This document shows positions 6,116-13,321 of a DNA stretch of 15,713 bases, in pieces. The DNA is from Fidelibacterota bacterium (GTDB lineage: Bacteria; Fidelibacterota; Fidelibacteria; Fidelibacterales; Fidelibacteraceae), in assembly GCA_029931905.1 (NCBI GenBank), contig JAOZRH010000001.1, positions 123,279 through 138,991 of the forward strand, in the 5' to 3' direction. Below the pieces are notes generated by a model. That model made no database searches. It worked only from the letters and a program-made list of their open reading frames with translations, and was not told the origin of the DNA. Numbering within the stretch: the stretch's first letter is position 1; each line of letters begins with the position of its first letter. The translations under genes and the position numbers were made by a program.

Positions 6116-6144
6116 TTGACAATTTAAGTTAATTTTGTTAAGTT
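6116..6144 (+). promoter_or_regulatory. Sigma-70-type promoter
   Basis: TTGACA (6116-6121), 17-base spacer and TAAGTT (6139-6144), immediately after the radical SAM stop codon and 34 bases before the gene at 6178. The -10 box is weak, but the perfect -35 and its position between units support it. It would drive the operon from 6178 through the CoA-synthesis fusion at 7217. Confidence 0.62.
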
Positions 6145-6177
6145 ACATTAAATTAAACAAACTTAAGGGGGATCGCC

Positions 6178-6684
6178 ATGTTATCACCAGTTGTAGAAGC
6201 AATTCAAATCATCGAAACAAAACGAATTGAAGAACGTAGACATTGTTCATGTGCGTCCGAAGCAGGGAAGATTGACAAAAAGTATGATGTTATCATTCAG
6301 TGTATTAAAGACAATGACAAATCTGCTCGTAATGAAGCAGCAAGGATCAGATGTCAAGAGCAACCTGCAATGCAACCCAATTATGAACGTGCACGTGTTA
6401 TGTTACTTGAATTTTTACTTATGAAACCTGCTGATATTACGGTTGATACAGTTAGGGGACTATTCAAAGGTATCATCAAGCACAAATTTCATTCAGATGA
6501 AGGTGGGTATTATCCTTATGACATTCGGGTGGTTGACAGGGATAAACAGTCTTTCATGTCAGTCAGTGAATTGACACAGGTGCATGGTGGTGGTAGAATC
6601 GAAATGTTGATGGCAGCACAGTCTGAAATTACAGATCTCCTTAGAACAGAATTGATGATCTTACATGAAAAAGGAAAAATATAA
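6178..6684 (+). CDS. Hypothetical protein (168 aa)
   Basis: A 168-residue soluble protein with ATG 6178 preceded by AAGGGGGAT. The N-terminal third is helical and charged (ETKRIEERR, then CSCASEAGKIDKKYD). The middle is rich in Ala and Arg (SARNEAARIRCQEQ), and the C-terminus is helical (AAQSEITDLLRTELMI). Three cysteines lie in the first 60 residues. It resembles other phage proteins of unknown role only in composition, and I assign no function. It is the first gene of the promoter-led operon 6178-8167, followed at 3 bases by a Cys-rich mini-protein. Confidence 0.75.
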   Translation: MLSPVVEAIQIIETKRIEERRHCSCASEAGKIDKKYDVIIQCIKDNDKSARNEAARIRCQEQPAMQPNYERARVMLLEFLLMKPADITVDTVRGLFKGIIKHKFHSDEGGYYPYDIRVVDRDKQSFMSVSELTQVHGGGRIEMLMAAQSEITDLLRTELMILHEKGKI

Positions 6685-6687
6685 TCG

Positions 6688-6822
6688 ATGTTAGTCAAAT
6701 GTGATAGCATTCGAGGATGTCGGGAGTATAGGCATTGTAGTGGTGCAAGGATGTACGAACATGACCCACATGAATGTGATAAGTGTCCCATAAACCCACA
6801 TGCCAGATGTAAAAGGGGTTAA
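6688..6822 (+). CDS. Cys/His-rich zinc-binding mini-protein (44 aa)
   Basis: A 44-residue ORF from ATG 6688, with AAAAGGA about 14 bases upstream. It has six cysteines (residues 5, 11, 17, 30, 33 and 41) and several histidines, spread as C-x5-C-x5-C then HECDKCP and ARCKRG. This spacing strongly suggests binding of one or two zinc ions. Its end, AAAAGGGGTTAA, also supplies the ribosome site for the next gene, whose ATG starts 4 bases later, so the two are translationally linked. Function unknown. Confidence 0.7.
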   Translation: MLVKCDSIRGCREYRHCSGARMYEHDPHECDKCPINPHARCKRG

Positions 6823-6826
6823 ACTA

Positions 6827-6994
6827 ATGAAAATTTGTCCAAAATGTGAAACAGAAACTGATATGGGTGCTGCCAATTTTTGCGGTGCATGTGGAACTGA
6901 ACTCATATTTGATCCTAAATTTGAGCAGATCGCAATCAAAGTCGAGAAGTATACTGATCCAGAGAAATGTGGATTCAAACATGAACATGCTTGA
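6827..6994 (+). CDS. Zinc-ribbon mini-protein (55 aa)
   Basis: Starts MKICPKC at ATG 6827, with AAAAGGGG 8 bases upstream. The open frame continues 27 bases further up to 6800, but no ribosome site supports that start. CPKC (residues 4-7) and CGAC (19-22) form a classic zinc-ribbon pair of the kind annotated as zinc-ribbon domain. The C-terminal 30 residues are acidic with a final CGFKHEHA. It ends in TGA, overlapping the next ATG (6987) by 8 bases. It is probably an adaptor or nucleic-acid binding protein; no specific role is seen. Confidence 0.75.
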   Translation: MKICPKCETETDMGAANFCGACGTELIFDPKFEQIAIKVEKYTDPEKCGFKHEHA

Positions 6995-7217
6995 TTTTGA
7001 TGCTCGTAAAATTGAACAGGTGTGGTCCATTCCTTTTGTTGATAACAAACCAGAAACACCTATATCATTGGTCCACCAAAAAAATGCATTCTTATAGGAC
7101 GTAATACACGATTGGTCTGTTCATATTATAGCAGGGGAACATCATTTAAAATATTATGGTGCTGATACATGTGATGAATTTGTGTGGTTGGTGCTGGTAG
7201 TTAAAAAGGAAAAATAA
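6987..7217 (+). CDS. Recoded small protein with one in-frame TAG (76 aa)
   Basis: From ATG 6987 the frame runs 36 codons, meets TAG at 7095-7097 (codon 37), then continues open for 39 more codons to TAA at 7215-7217. That stop overlaps the next ATG in a TAATG junction, exactly as other gene pairs here do. The downstream half (DVIHDWSVHIIAGEHH, then WLVLVVKKEK) has ordinary protein composition and ends with AAAAAGGA, the ribosome site of the next gene. If TAG were a stop, 118 bases would be non-coding in an otherwise gapless operon. I therefore annotate a 76-residue protein with one reassigned residue. Alternative: a 36-residue protein ending at TAG. Family unknown. Confidence 0.68.
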
Positions 7218-8167
7218 TGAGAGCAATTTATGCAGGTAGTTTCAATTTATTCCATGCTGGACATCTATATGTATACCAACAGACATGTCAGATGTTCGGC
7301 AAGGAAAATGTATGGTTATGTGTTGTGATTAATCCAAAGAAAAACATTGACCCCAATTTTATTAAATGGACGTTGAATCCGATAACACCAAATGTTATTA
7401 TAGCAGATGGGTTAGTAATAAATACTAAACCGGATATCTTGATCAGGGGATTACATGATACCATGGATCTTGCAGAAGAACTTACCATGGCAGATTGGAA
7501 CAAAGAACTTGGTGTTAATACGATATTCATTCCTTGTTCTGGTGAATTGCGACACATTTCATCTTCTATATTAAGACATTTGATTGAACAAGGTATTAAT
7601 ATAATGGAAGGTAGAAAGCACATCCCCCACGAAATAGATATGTCATTTAGACGATGGAATCAAAAGAAACTACCAAAGCGTAAATTATTTTGTGGAAAGA
7701 TATCCATTGGGAAATCTACATATCTAACTTCATTAAAAGAACAAGAGCCAGTATCAAGGCGTGCGGGTGGATTCGTTGGTGATTGTGATAATCTTATTTG
7801 GGAATTTTTTGATGAAAAAGAAAAAGGATTCCTTAAGAAACAGATTGTAGATTGTATAAATTGTGATGATGTTAAGATGGGTAAGATAGAGTATGATACA
7901 ATAATAAAAGAAATGGCAACAAAGATTGATTGGTATACTTTATTCGGACCCAAATATCAACACTATGAAGTATCTGCATTTGGGCAATGGATGGGATTGA
8001 TTCCACGTGATATATTTAAACATTTCCAAATTATTGAATTGGTATGTGATGAATGTTATAGATTAGAGCGTATCCAAGCCCGTGGTTTAACTGTGGAACA
8101 AATATTAAAGTTTGATAAATTTTATAAATCTCCACATTTTAAGGATGGTACTATAGATATCTCTTGA
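7217..8167 (+). CDS. Bifunctional CoA synthase: CoaD-like plus CoaE-like fusion (316 aa)
   Basis: The N-terminal half (about 1-140) matches phosphopantetheine adenylyltransferase (CoaD). AGSFNLFHAGH (6-16) is the nucleotidyltransferase HxGH motif. ILIRGLHDTMDLAEE (74-88) corresponds to the RGLR...D...E motif, and ISSSILR (114-120) to the ISSS motif. The C-terminal half (about 155-316) looks like dephospho-CoA kinase (CoaE): the P-loop GKISIGKST (160-168), GDCDNLIWE in the place of the DAD motif, and CYRLERIQARGLTVEQI resembling the CoaE lid and tail. Together they would convert phosphopantetheine to dephospho-CoA and then to CoA. This domain order is known in the eukaryotic enzyme COASY, while bacteria normally keep separate genes. 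Starts in a TAATG overlap with the recoded gene. Its TGA stop lies inside the -35 box of the next promoter. The kinase half is divergent and less certain. Confidence 0.8.
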   Translation: MRAIYAGSFNLFHAGHLYVYQQTCQMFGKENVWLCVVINPKKNIDPNFIKWTLNPITPNVIIADGLVINTKPDILIRGLHDTMDLAEELTMADWNKELGVNTIFIPCSGELRHISSSILRHLIEQGINIMEGRKHIPHEIDMSFRRWNQKKLPKRKLFCGKISIGKSTYLTSLKEQEPVSRRAGGFVGDCDNLIWEFFDEKEKGFLKKQIVDCINCDDVKMGKIEYDTIIKEMATKIDWYTLFGPKYQHYEVSAFGQWMGLIPRDIFKHFQIIELVCDECYRLERIQARGLTVEQILKFDKFYKSPHFKDGTIDIS

Positions 8168-8192
8168 CAAATTATACAATATAATCTAATTT
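8164..8192 (+). promoter_or_regulatory. Sigma-70-type promoter overlapping a stop codon
   Basis: TTGACA (8164-8169) contains the TGA stop (8165-8167) of the CoA-synthesis gene. A 17-base spacer and TAATTT (8187-8192) follow. A perfect TATAAT at 8180-8185 is too close to the -35 to pair with it. The promoter stands 32 bases before the gene at 8224. Confidence 0.6.
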
Positions 8193-8223
8193 AGTGTAAA
8201 TTTAATAAATTTAAAGGAAAAAC

Positions 8224-8589
8224 ATGGACATATCTAAACTTAATGTACAAGAGTTATTGGAATTATCATCTAAAGTTGATGAACGATTAAATAAAATTTT
8301 TAAGTCTGATATTATAGGTTGTCATTCTGTCAATTTCATGCCAAATAGTGTGTGGCATAAAGACGATGATGAAGTATCATATGGTAGCTTGGATGGTGAC
8401 GAAGCTGGTCAATATACATTTGATCAATATAAGAAAAAGTGGATTGTCGAGAATTTGGAATTGATGTATAATTTTGATATATACGGAACAAGTATTTGGA
8501 CGATTGACGAATATACGGCATTTGTTGGTGATGATGAAAGTGGGTATAGGGATATCTACATTTTTAAAAATGAATTAGAATTAAAATGA
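8224..8589 (+). CDS. Hypothetical acidic protein (121 aa)
   Basis: A 121-residue acidic protein from ATG 8224, with AAAGGA 7 bases upstream and a promoter of its own. It opens with a helix (LNVQELLELSSKVDERL), then has a Trp/Tyr/Asp-rich body (WHKDDDEVSYGSLDGDE, TFVGDDESGYRDIYIF-like C-terminus) suggestive of a beta-rich fold. No catalytic motif, signal peptide or membrane segment is visible. It ends in TGA. The strong negative charge is the only distinctive trait; a nucleic-acid mimic or inhibitor role is possible but not shown. Confidence 0.75.
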   Translation: MDISKLNVQELLELSSKVDERLNKIFKSDIIGCHSVNFMPNSVWHKDDDEVSYGSLDGDEAGQYTFDQYKKKWIVENLELMYNFDIYGTSIWTIDEYTAFVGDDESGYRDIYIFKNELELK

Positions 8590-8824
8590 GAAGAATATGA
8601 TAAAATATGACTTCTGGTGGAGATATATAGAGTAAATTATTACCCGAAAAAAGATTAAGTGTTGCTAATACTGGAAAAAAAACGTGATGTAATTGCTCAT
8701 AAAAGTATATCAAATAATAAGGTTGGTAGCTCACTGAACAATCTTAATTAAAAATAAGCAAATCGTGTGGTTAAGTGATAGGTAGTCTGGTAAAAATAAT
8801 CCAAAATGGAATGGGGAAAACAAA
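8590..8824. other. Intergenic region, no convincing gene
   Basis: 235 bases between the acidic protein and the RNA ligase. Only very short ORFs occur (a 12-codon ATG ORF at 8597, and an open stretch of about 30 codons near 8663-8750 with no ATG and no ribosome site). No TTGACA promoter, tRNA or strong stem is evident. It may be a decayed gene or an untranslated leader for the ligase gene. Confidence 0.5.
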
Positions 8825-9988
8825 ATGGTAGAAATTAAACGTAAATTAGCAAGTATTCAGAAGATAATATCTATTACTGATGTTAATGGTGCAGATTTTA
8901 TTCAAGAATCAACTGTTCTTGGTTGGACATTATGTGTCAAAAAAGATGAATTTAAAGTAGGGGATCTTTGTGTATTTTTTGAGATTGATAGTATTTTACC
9001 GGAACATCCAATATTTGAATTTATGAAACCACGGAAATATAGGGTGAAAACCGCCAAATTTCGCAAAAGTATAATCAGTCAGGGTCTTGCATTACCAATT
9101 CATATTATGGAAGCATTTATGTCACCCCATGATATTCCCAACCTTAAAGAAGGTGATGATGTAACCGAAGTGATTGGTGTAATTAAATATGAACCACCAG
9201 TACAGAAAACGAATAATGGATCTACAAAGGTACCAATTAATCCGGTTGCTAAATGGTTTCTTCAATTTGCATGGTTTAGGTTAATATATTTCTCTATTAT
9301 TCCAAAGAAAACCAAAGGTAACTTCCCTAAGTTTATACCTAAAACAGATGAAGTAAGGATTCAGTCTATGCCTTCAATTCTTCAGAAAAATATAGGAAAA
9401 GAATTCTACATTACAGAAAAACTTGATGGGACCAGTGCAACATTTTTTTATTATAACAAACTTGCAAAGCGGAATATATTTAGACTTCATATTGATAAAG
9501 GTAAAGGTTTTGGTGTTTGTTCAAGAAATCTTAGACTTCCCACACCAGATGGTTCTTATTGGTGGGATATTGTAGAAAAGTTTAATATTAAAGAAACATT
9601 AACCAATTATTGTAAAGAAAATAATGTTAGCTTGGCTATTCAGGGTGAAATTATTGGATCTGCAATTCAGAAAAACAAATATAAACTGAAACAAGGTCAG
9701 CGTGTATTCAGAGTATATAATATCTGGGACATTACTAATCAATGCTATCTTCCATTTGCAGAACGGGAAGCATTGTGTAATGCACTTGATATGACAATGG
9801 TACCATATCTTGGTACATTTAGTATTGAAGAATCTACAACTATTAAAGATATCATCAAACTCAGTATGAGATTTAGTACATATAATAATCAAATGGTGGC
9901 GGAAGGAATTGTTTGTAGACGGATTGATAATGATAAGATTAGTTTTAAGGCAATCAATCCAAAGTTTTTGCTTAAAAATGATGAATAA
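8825..9988 (+). CDS. RNA ligase, Rnl5/DRB0094-like (387 aa)
   Basis: An ATP-dependent RNA ligase that seals RNA ends through a lysyl-AMP intermediate. The adenylation domain shows motif I EKLDGTSA (K199 the AMP-accepting lysine), CSRNLRL as motif Ia/III, IQGEIIG (IIIa), AEGIVCR (IV) and SFKAINPKFLL (V). The N-terminal 120 residues (LGWTLCVKKDEFKVGD, then FFEIDSILPEHPIF) resemble the OB-type domain that precedes the catalytic core in the Deinococcus RnlDR (Rnl5) group, whose members seal nicked RNA. The 387-aa length fits. The ribosome site is weak (GGGGA before ATG 8825). With three phage tRNAs in the window, repair of cleaved tRNA is a reasonable role. It could also act on other RNA. Confidence 0.87.
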   Translation: MVEIKRKLASIQKIISITDVNGADFIQESTVLGWTLCVKKDEFKVGDLCVFFEIDSILPEHPIFEFMKPRKYRVKTAKFRKSIISQGLALPIHIMEAFMSPHDIPNLKEGDDVTEVIGVIKYEPPVQKTNNGSTKVPINPVAKWFLQFAWFRLIYFSIIPKKTKGNFPKFIPKTDEVRIQSMPSILQKNIGKEFYITEKLDGTSATFFYYNKLAKRNIFRLHIDKGKGFGVCSRNLRLPTPDGSYWWDIVEKFNIKETLTNYCKENNVSLAIQGEIIGSAIQKNKYKLKQGQRVFRVYNIWDITNQCYLPFAEREALCNALDMTMVPYLGTFSIEESTTIKDIIKLSMRFSTYNNQMVAEGIVCRRIDNDKISFKAINPKFLLKNDE

Positions 9989-10009
9989 TATGATATACTA
10001 TTAAATACT

Positions 10010-10468
10010 ATGAATCATAATAACTTTAGAGAAAATTTATCAAGAGCTAACCAAGGTGAACGTGATGTTGGTAGGATATTATGTAATAACATTCCTAATT
10101 TAGTTATATTAGATTATAACAGGGATAATAAATATGATATCCTGACCAATCATCCAATTAACGGACAAGTAACATTTGAAATAAAAGAAGATATCAAATG
10201 TGCACAAACTGGTAATGTTGTAGTTGAATATGAGAGTTGGGGAAGACCATCTGGAATAATGACAACTGTTGCTGATTATTGGGTATTTAGAATCCATATT
10301 AATAATACAATAGAACATTATGCAATTCGAACTTGCAAATTGAAACAGTTGATTGCTGAGAATAGATATGCTAGAACATTTCAGATGACAACTACTGATA
10401 GTTCTAATAAGGTATATTTCTTTCGATATGAATACTTGAAAATGGAATGCTTCTTCTTAAGAGGATAA
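10010..10468 (+). CDS. PD-(D/E)xK-type nuclease (152 aa)
   Basis: A 152-residue protein with the layout of a small PD-(D/E)xK nuclease. GERDVGRIL (16-24) gives the helix-borne glutamate. NKYDILTN (D43) is the metal-binding aspartate and TFEIKED (E57-x-K59) the catalytic strand. Next come a helix and strand with WGRPSGIMTTVADYWVF, as in resolvase or restriction-type relatives. It would cut DNA with Mg2+, perhaps branched or modified DNA, but the exact substrate is not evident. No clear ribosome site precedes the ATG at 10010, 21 bases after the ligase stop. It lies directly before a Mom-like modification gene, which suggests a shared role in DNA modification or processing. Confidence 0.7.
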   Translation: MNHNNFRENLSRANQGERDVGRILCNNIPNLVILDYNRDNKYDILTNHPINGQVTFEIKEDIKCAQTGNVVVEYESWGRPSGIMTTVADYWVFRIHINNTIEHYAIRTCKLKQLIAENRYARTFQMTTTDSSNKVYFFRYEYLKMECFFLRG

Positions 10469-10471
10469 TAT

Positions 10472-11344
10472 TTGGATTTAAATCGGTTACAATCATATGA
10501 TCAACCACATTGTTGGCAATATGATATAAGAATAAATAATTTACAAGAGGATCTCCATAATGCATGTATTACAGCAGAATATGCAAAATATTTAAAAGTT
10601 TCTGATTTTAGATATGAAATTGTAGAAGATATGGATGAAAAGCGGAGACTTAGAACATTCATAGAACGGCATGAATGGTTAGGTAATTTGTCCCAATTTA
10701 CTACACATTGGTTTGCATGTTATCACAATGACATCATTGCTGGTGTAATTTTATTTAATGTACCAAATGCATTTTCTAAACTATTAGGTGATAATACAAA
10801 AAATTTAGAAAGATTAATTAGTCGTGGTGCTTGTATATCATGGTCCCCAAAGAACTTAGCAAGTTCATTTTTAATGTGGTGCTGTAAATGGATGGTTAAT
10901 AATACGGAGTATAGATTATTTACCGCATATTCAGATCCTATCGCAAAAGAGATTGGTACCATATATCAAGCCTGTAACTTTTATTATTTAGGACAAAAGT
11001 CTGGAACTAACAAACGTTATATCAATCCATATAATGGGAAGTTGGTGTCAGATAGATATTTTAGGCAAAAGTATACATATAAAAAATATGCCGAGGAACT
11101 TGGTATACCATGGGATGATGCATGGAAACATAATACTGGAATGAATTGGCATTTAGTTCCTGATGATATAGAACAACAACTTAGACTATTTGGTAAAGCT
11201 AAACAAAAGAATTCGGAATGTATTGAATTTCCACCTAAACATAAATATGCATATGTGTTAGGTGCTGATAAACGGGAACATAAAAAGCTAAGAAAACTAT
11301 TTGAAAGTAGAAATAAAACATTTAATTATCCCAAAGGTAGGTAA
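10472..11344 (+). CDS. Mom-like GNAT-fold DNA modification protein (290 aa)
   Basis: Starts at TTG 10472, 6 bases after an AGAGGAT ribosome site. No ATG is better placed. The core follows the Mom/GNAT pattern: IERHEWLGNL (64-73), strand CYHNDIIAGVILF (83-95), LISRGACIS with SPKNLASSFL (115-134), then AYSDPIAKEIGTIYQA and NFYYLG (152-174). Mom of phage Mu converts adenine in DNA to an N6-carbamoylmethyl-type form that blocks restriction, and related acyltransferase-like proteins are common in phages. The extra C-terminal 110 residues are Lys/Arg/Tyr-rich, suiting DNA contact. I infer modification of phage DNA; the actual chemistry is unproven. It overlaps nothing and is followed one base later by a methyltransferase gene. 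Confidence 0.62.
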   Translation: MDLNRLQSYDQPHCWQYDIRINNLQEDLHNACITAEYAKYLKVSDFRYEIVEDMDEKRRLRTFIERHEWLGNLSQFTTHWFACYHNDIIAGVILFNVPNAFSKLLGDNTKNLERLISRGACISWSPKNLASSFLMWCCKWMVNNTEYRLFTAYSDPIAKEIGTIYQACNFYYLGQKSGTNKRYINPYNGKLVSDRYFRQKYTYKKYAEELGIPWDDAWKHNTGMNWHLVPDDIEQQLRLFGKAKQKNSECIEFPPKHKYAYVLGADKREHKKLRKLFESRNKTFNYPKGR

Positions 11345-11345
11345 C

Positions 11346-11948
11346 ATGGACTGTGTATTTGAAAAAGAACAATTGGCATTGAATCACTATAAAAACACTG
11401 AATATTTTGATAAGTCAAAATATATTAATGCATCTATGACAGCAGATACATTAATGCAAATTATTAATGACGTTGGCATTGATTGTAAAAAGAATCAGAC
11501 TATATTGGACTTCGGATGTGGTACATGTGAAACACTTAAGTTTCTTTCCGAAACTATACCAAATGCGTTAATGGTGGGTGTTGATTATTCATCAGAACGT
11601 ATGGCAGTTGCCGAAGAAGTCATTCAGCCTGTCAAACATAGAGTAATATTGGTCCAAGATGATGTTAATAACTTTATAAATTCAAATGGAATTGAATATG
11701 ATATTATATTTGCGTTTGAAATCATTGAACATCTTGTTGATGCTGATAATATCGTTAGTAAATTAAAGACAATGTTATCCAGTAATGGACTTTTGATTCT
11801 ATCATTACCATATCAAAATAAACCTAATAATATTCACTTAACTACATATAAAGATCAAGCTGACGTTATTAACAGGTTAAGAGTAACACCATTAAAGCAG
11901 TTCCCTATGCGGTTTCCAAATCAAAATATATTTGTTTATAGAAAATAA
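11346..11948 (+). CDS. Class I SAM-dependent methyltransferase (200 aa)
   Basis: The start is ATG 11346, with AAAGGTAGG upstream. The frame is open further back into the Mom-like gene but without a site. Motif I, ILDFGCGTCETL (53-64), binds SAM. VGVDYSSERM gives the acidic ribose-binding residue, and FAFEIIEHLVD is the motif IV/post-loop typical of the Methyltransf_11/25 group. LLILSLPYQN follows as the late strand. There is no DPPY/NPPY motif, so it is not a standard N6-adenine or N4-cytosine DNA methyltransferase. The substrate may be a small molecule, RNA, protein or a modified base. Its place directly behind the Mom-like gene makes a shared modification pathway possible. Confidence 0.85.
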   Translation: MDCVFEKEQLALNHYKNTEYFDKSKYINASMTADTLMQIINDVGIDCKKNQTILDFGCGTCETLKFLSETIPNALMVGVDYSSERMAVAEEVIQPVKHRVILVQDDVNNFINSNGIEYDIIFAFEIIEHLVDADNIVSKLKTMLSSNGLLILSLPYQNKPNNIHLTTYKDQADVINRLRVTPLKQFPMRFPNQNIFVYRK

Positions 11949-11951
11949 TCA

Positions 11952-11982
11952 TTGACAAATTTAGTATAATCGTACATATACT
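11952..11982 (+). promoter_or_regulatory. Possible sigma-70-type promoter
   Basis: TTGACA (11952-11957) stands right after the methyltransferase stop. The -10 is ambiguous: CATATA at 11975 gives a 17-base spacer, while TATACT (11977-11982) matches better but with 19. The gene at 12001 follows closely, leaving a very short leader. Confidence 0.5.
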
Positions 11983-12000
11983 TATTAAATTTAAATACTT

Positions 12001-12963
12001 ATGATGAAGGAAATGAGTGTGAAAGCAACTGATGAATTTTTCGGTGGTGATAATCTTAATAGAATTGGTGGTAGAATAACTAAGTTAGTAAAGATTTTGA
12101 ATATAGATTTAACTGCACCAGATGCCCATCGTAATACGCAGCATATATATGCAGCATTAAGAAAACAGCACGAAATCACAAAGAAAAATATTATTAGATT
12201 GCTGAAAAATAAGCATGTTAAAGACATTAGTAATACCACATTTGAAGAGTTGAAAAATCTCTCAATATCAAACAATATACAACTTAATATTGATATGGAC
12301 AAATACCATCGTCACCAATGTAATAATGAAAATGCATATGATAGAAAAGGAATTGTTTTACTTGAATATGTACATAAATATGTTGGTTTAAGACAGAAAC
12401 TTAGTTCATATGGTATCGAATATAATATAAAATCTCCTCGGTTTTTTTTATACAAGAAAACAACTACATGCGTTCATTGTGGAATTGAAGGTAAATATTA
12501 TGCACTGGAACAGACTGCAAAGCGTGGAAAGAATGTACACCCAGATTGGCACTTGAATCTATATGGTATTAAAATAGTTAATGGTAAAAAATTTGAAGTT
12601 ATACTGACACAGGATCATATCATTCCAAAATCAAAGGGTGGACCCCATATTGTCGAAAATTTACAGACTATGTGTGGACTTTGTAATAGGGATAAAGATA
12701 GTATTAATGACGAAATCTTTAAAAATGGAAACTCAAGTGTTACATTTAAAAATATAAACAATGTTGCACAGAAATTTGGTATCAAATTGGTGCGAGGTGA
12801 TCAAGGTTTATTTTGGTCAGGTTCTGACGAAAATCCAAATACGAAAATATATCAACTCAACTTTGACTATAAAATGTATGACAATGACATTACTATATTC
12901 TCGTGGGTAAGATGGATGTCAGAAATTGAAAATGTTGTAATAAAATTATATAAGGTGGCATAA
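12001..12963 (+). CDS. HNH endonuclease (320 aa)
   Basis: The C-terminal third carries a zinc-bound HNH nuclease: CVHC (C157, C160), HLNLYGI (H184), QDHIIPKSKGGPHIVENLQT (D205, H206 and N220) and CGLCNRDK (C225, C228). The four cysteines bind zinc and the His/Asn residues bind the catalytic metal for a DNA strand break. The N-terminal 150 residues are basic and helical, presumably for DNA recognition. Free-standing HNH genes of this sort are common in large phages as mobile homing enzymes. I see no intron around it. The start is uncertain: ATG 12001 lacks a ribosome site, ATG 12013 is too near AAGGA (12007), and GTG 12019 would be well spaced from it. It ends in a TAATG overlap with the next gene. 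Confidence 0.87.
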   Translation: MMKEMSVKATDEFFGGDNLNRIGGRITKLVKILNIDLTAPDAHRNTQHIYAALRKQHEITKKNIIRLLKNKHVKDISNTTFEELKNLSISNNIQLNIDMDKYHRHQCNNENAYDRKGIVLLEYVHKYVGLRQKLSSYGIEYNIKSPRFFLYKKTTTCVHCGIEGKYYALEQTAKRGKNVHPDWHLNLYGIKIVNGKKFEVILTQDHIIPKSKGGPHIVENLQTMCGLCNRDKDSINDEIFKNGNSSVTFKNINNVAQKFGIKLVRGDQGLFWSGSDENPNTKIYQLNFDYKMYDNDITIFSWVRWMSEIENVVIKLYKVA

Positions 12964-13247
12964 TGGAAATAAAATTTTGTGATACATGTGGTAAAAAAAC
13001 AGAAAAGTTACATGGTGTTGCAGTGTTGGTTGGTGTAGAGAAAATTGTTAAAACGGGAATGTCAGACTATTGTCAGCATATCGATGGGAAAATGGCACCG
13101 GTAATGGGAAGACGTGATATCCATAATGTATGCATAGATTGTCTTGTTGTAATAGAGACTGCTAACATTAAGTGCATAGATGATCTTAAAGAAAAAAATA
13201 AAGATCGAATTGTCAAATCGATTAAATATTTAAAGGAATTAGAATAA
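12963..13247 (+). CDS. Zinc-ribbon protein (94 aa)
   Basis: Begins at ATG 12963, sharing one base with the HNH stop codon (TAATG). AAGGTGG provides the ribosome site. CDTCGKKTEK (C6, C9) near the N-terminus and HNVCIDC near residue 57 form two CxxC knuckles of a zinc ribbon. A single Cys-His pair (YCQH) lies between them. The C-terminal 30 residues are a charged helix (DDLKEKNKDRIVKSIKYLKELE-like). Coupled translation with the endonuclease suggests a helper or regulator for it, or simply neighbouring cargo. Function not recognised. Confidence 0.75.
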   Translation: MEIKFCDTCGKKTEKLHGVAVLVGVEKIVKTGMSDYCQHIDGKMAPVMGRRDIHNVCIDCLVVIETANIKCIDDLKEKNKDRIVKSIKYLKELE

Positions 13248-13286
13248 TTGATAAGACAGAACTTGTGAGAAGAATGAAAAAATATG

Positions 13287-13310
13287 AAACATAAGAAACA
13301 TAAGAAACAT
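13287..13310 (+). repeat. Short tandem repeat AAACATAAG
   Basis: Two and two-thirds copies of the 9-mer AAACATAAG in the gap after 13247. It may be slippage-prone low-complexity DNA. It also yields a short Lys/His ORF that lacks a ribosome site. Confidence 0.5.
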
Positions 13311-13321
13311 TCCCAACCCCG

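Noticed and set aside
8180..8185. Perfect TATAAT as the -10 of the promoter at 8164
   Set aside because: It is only 10 bases from TTGACA, and no -35 box lies 16-18 bases upstream of it.
209..12302. Minus-strand open frames opposite genes throughout
   Set aside because: All lie opposite strong + strand genes, lack ribosome sites and have low-complexity or implausible composition.
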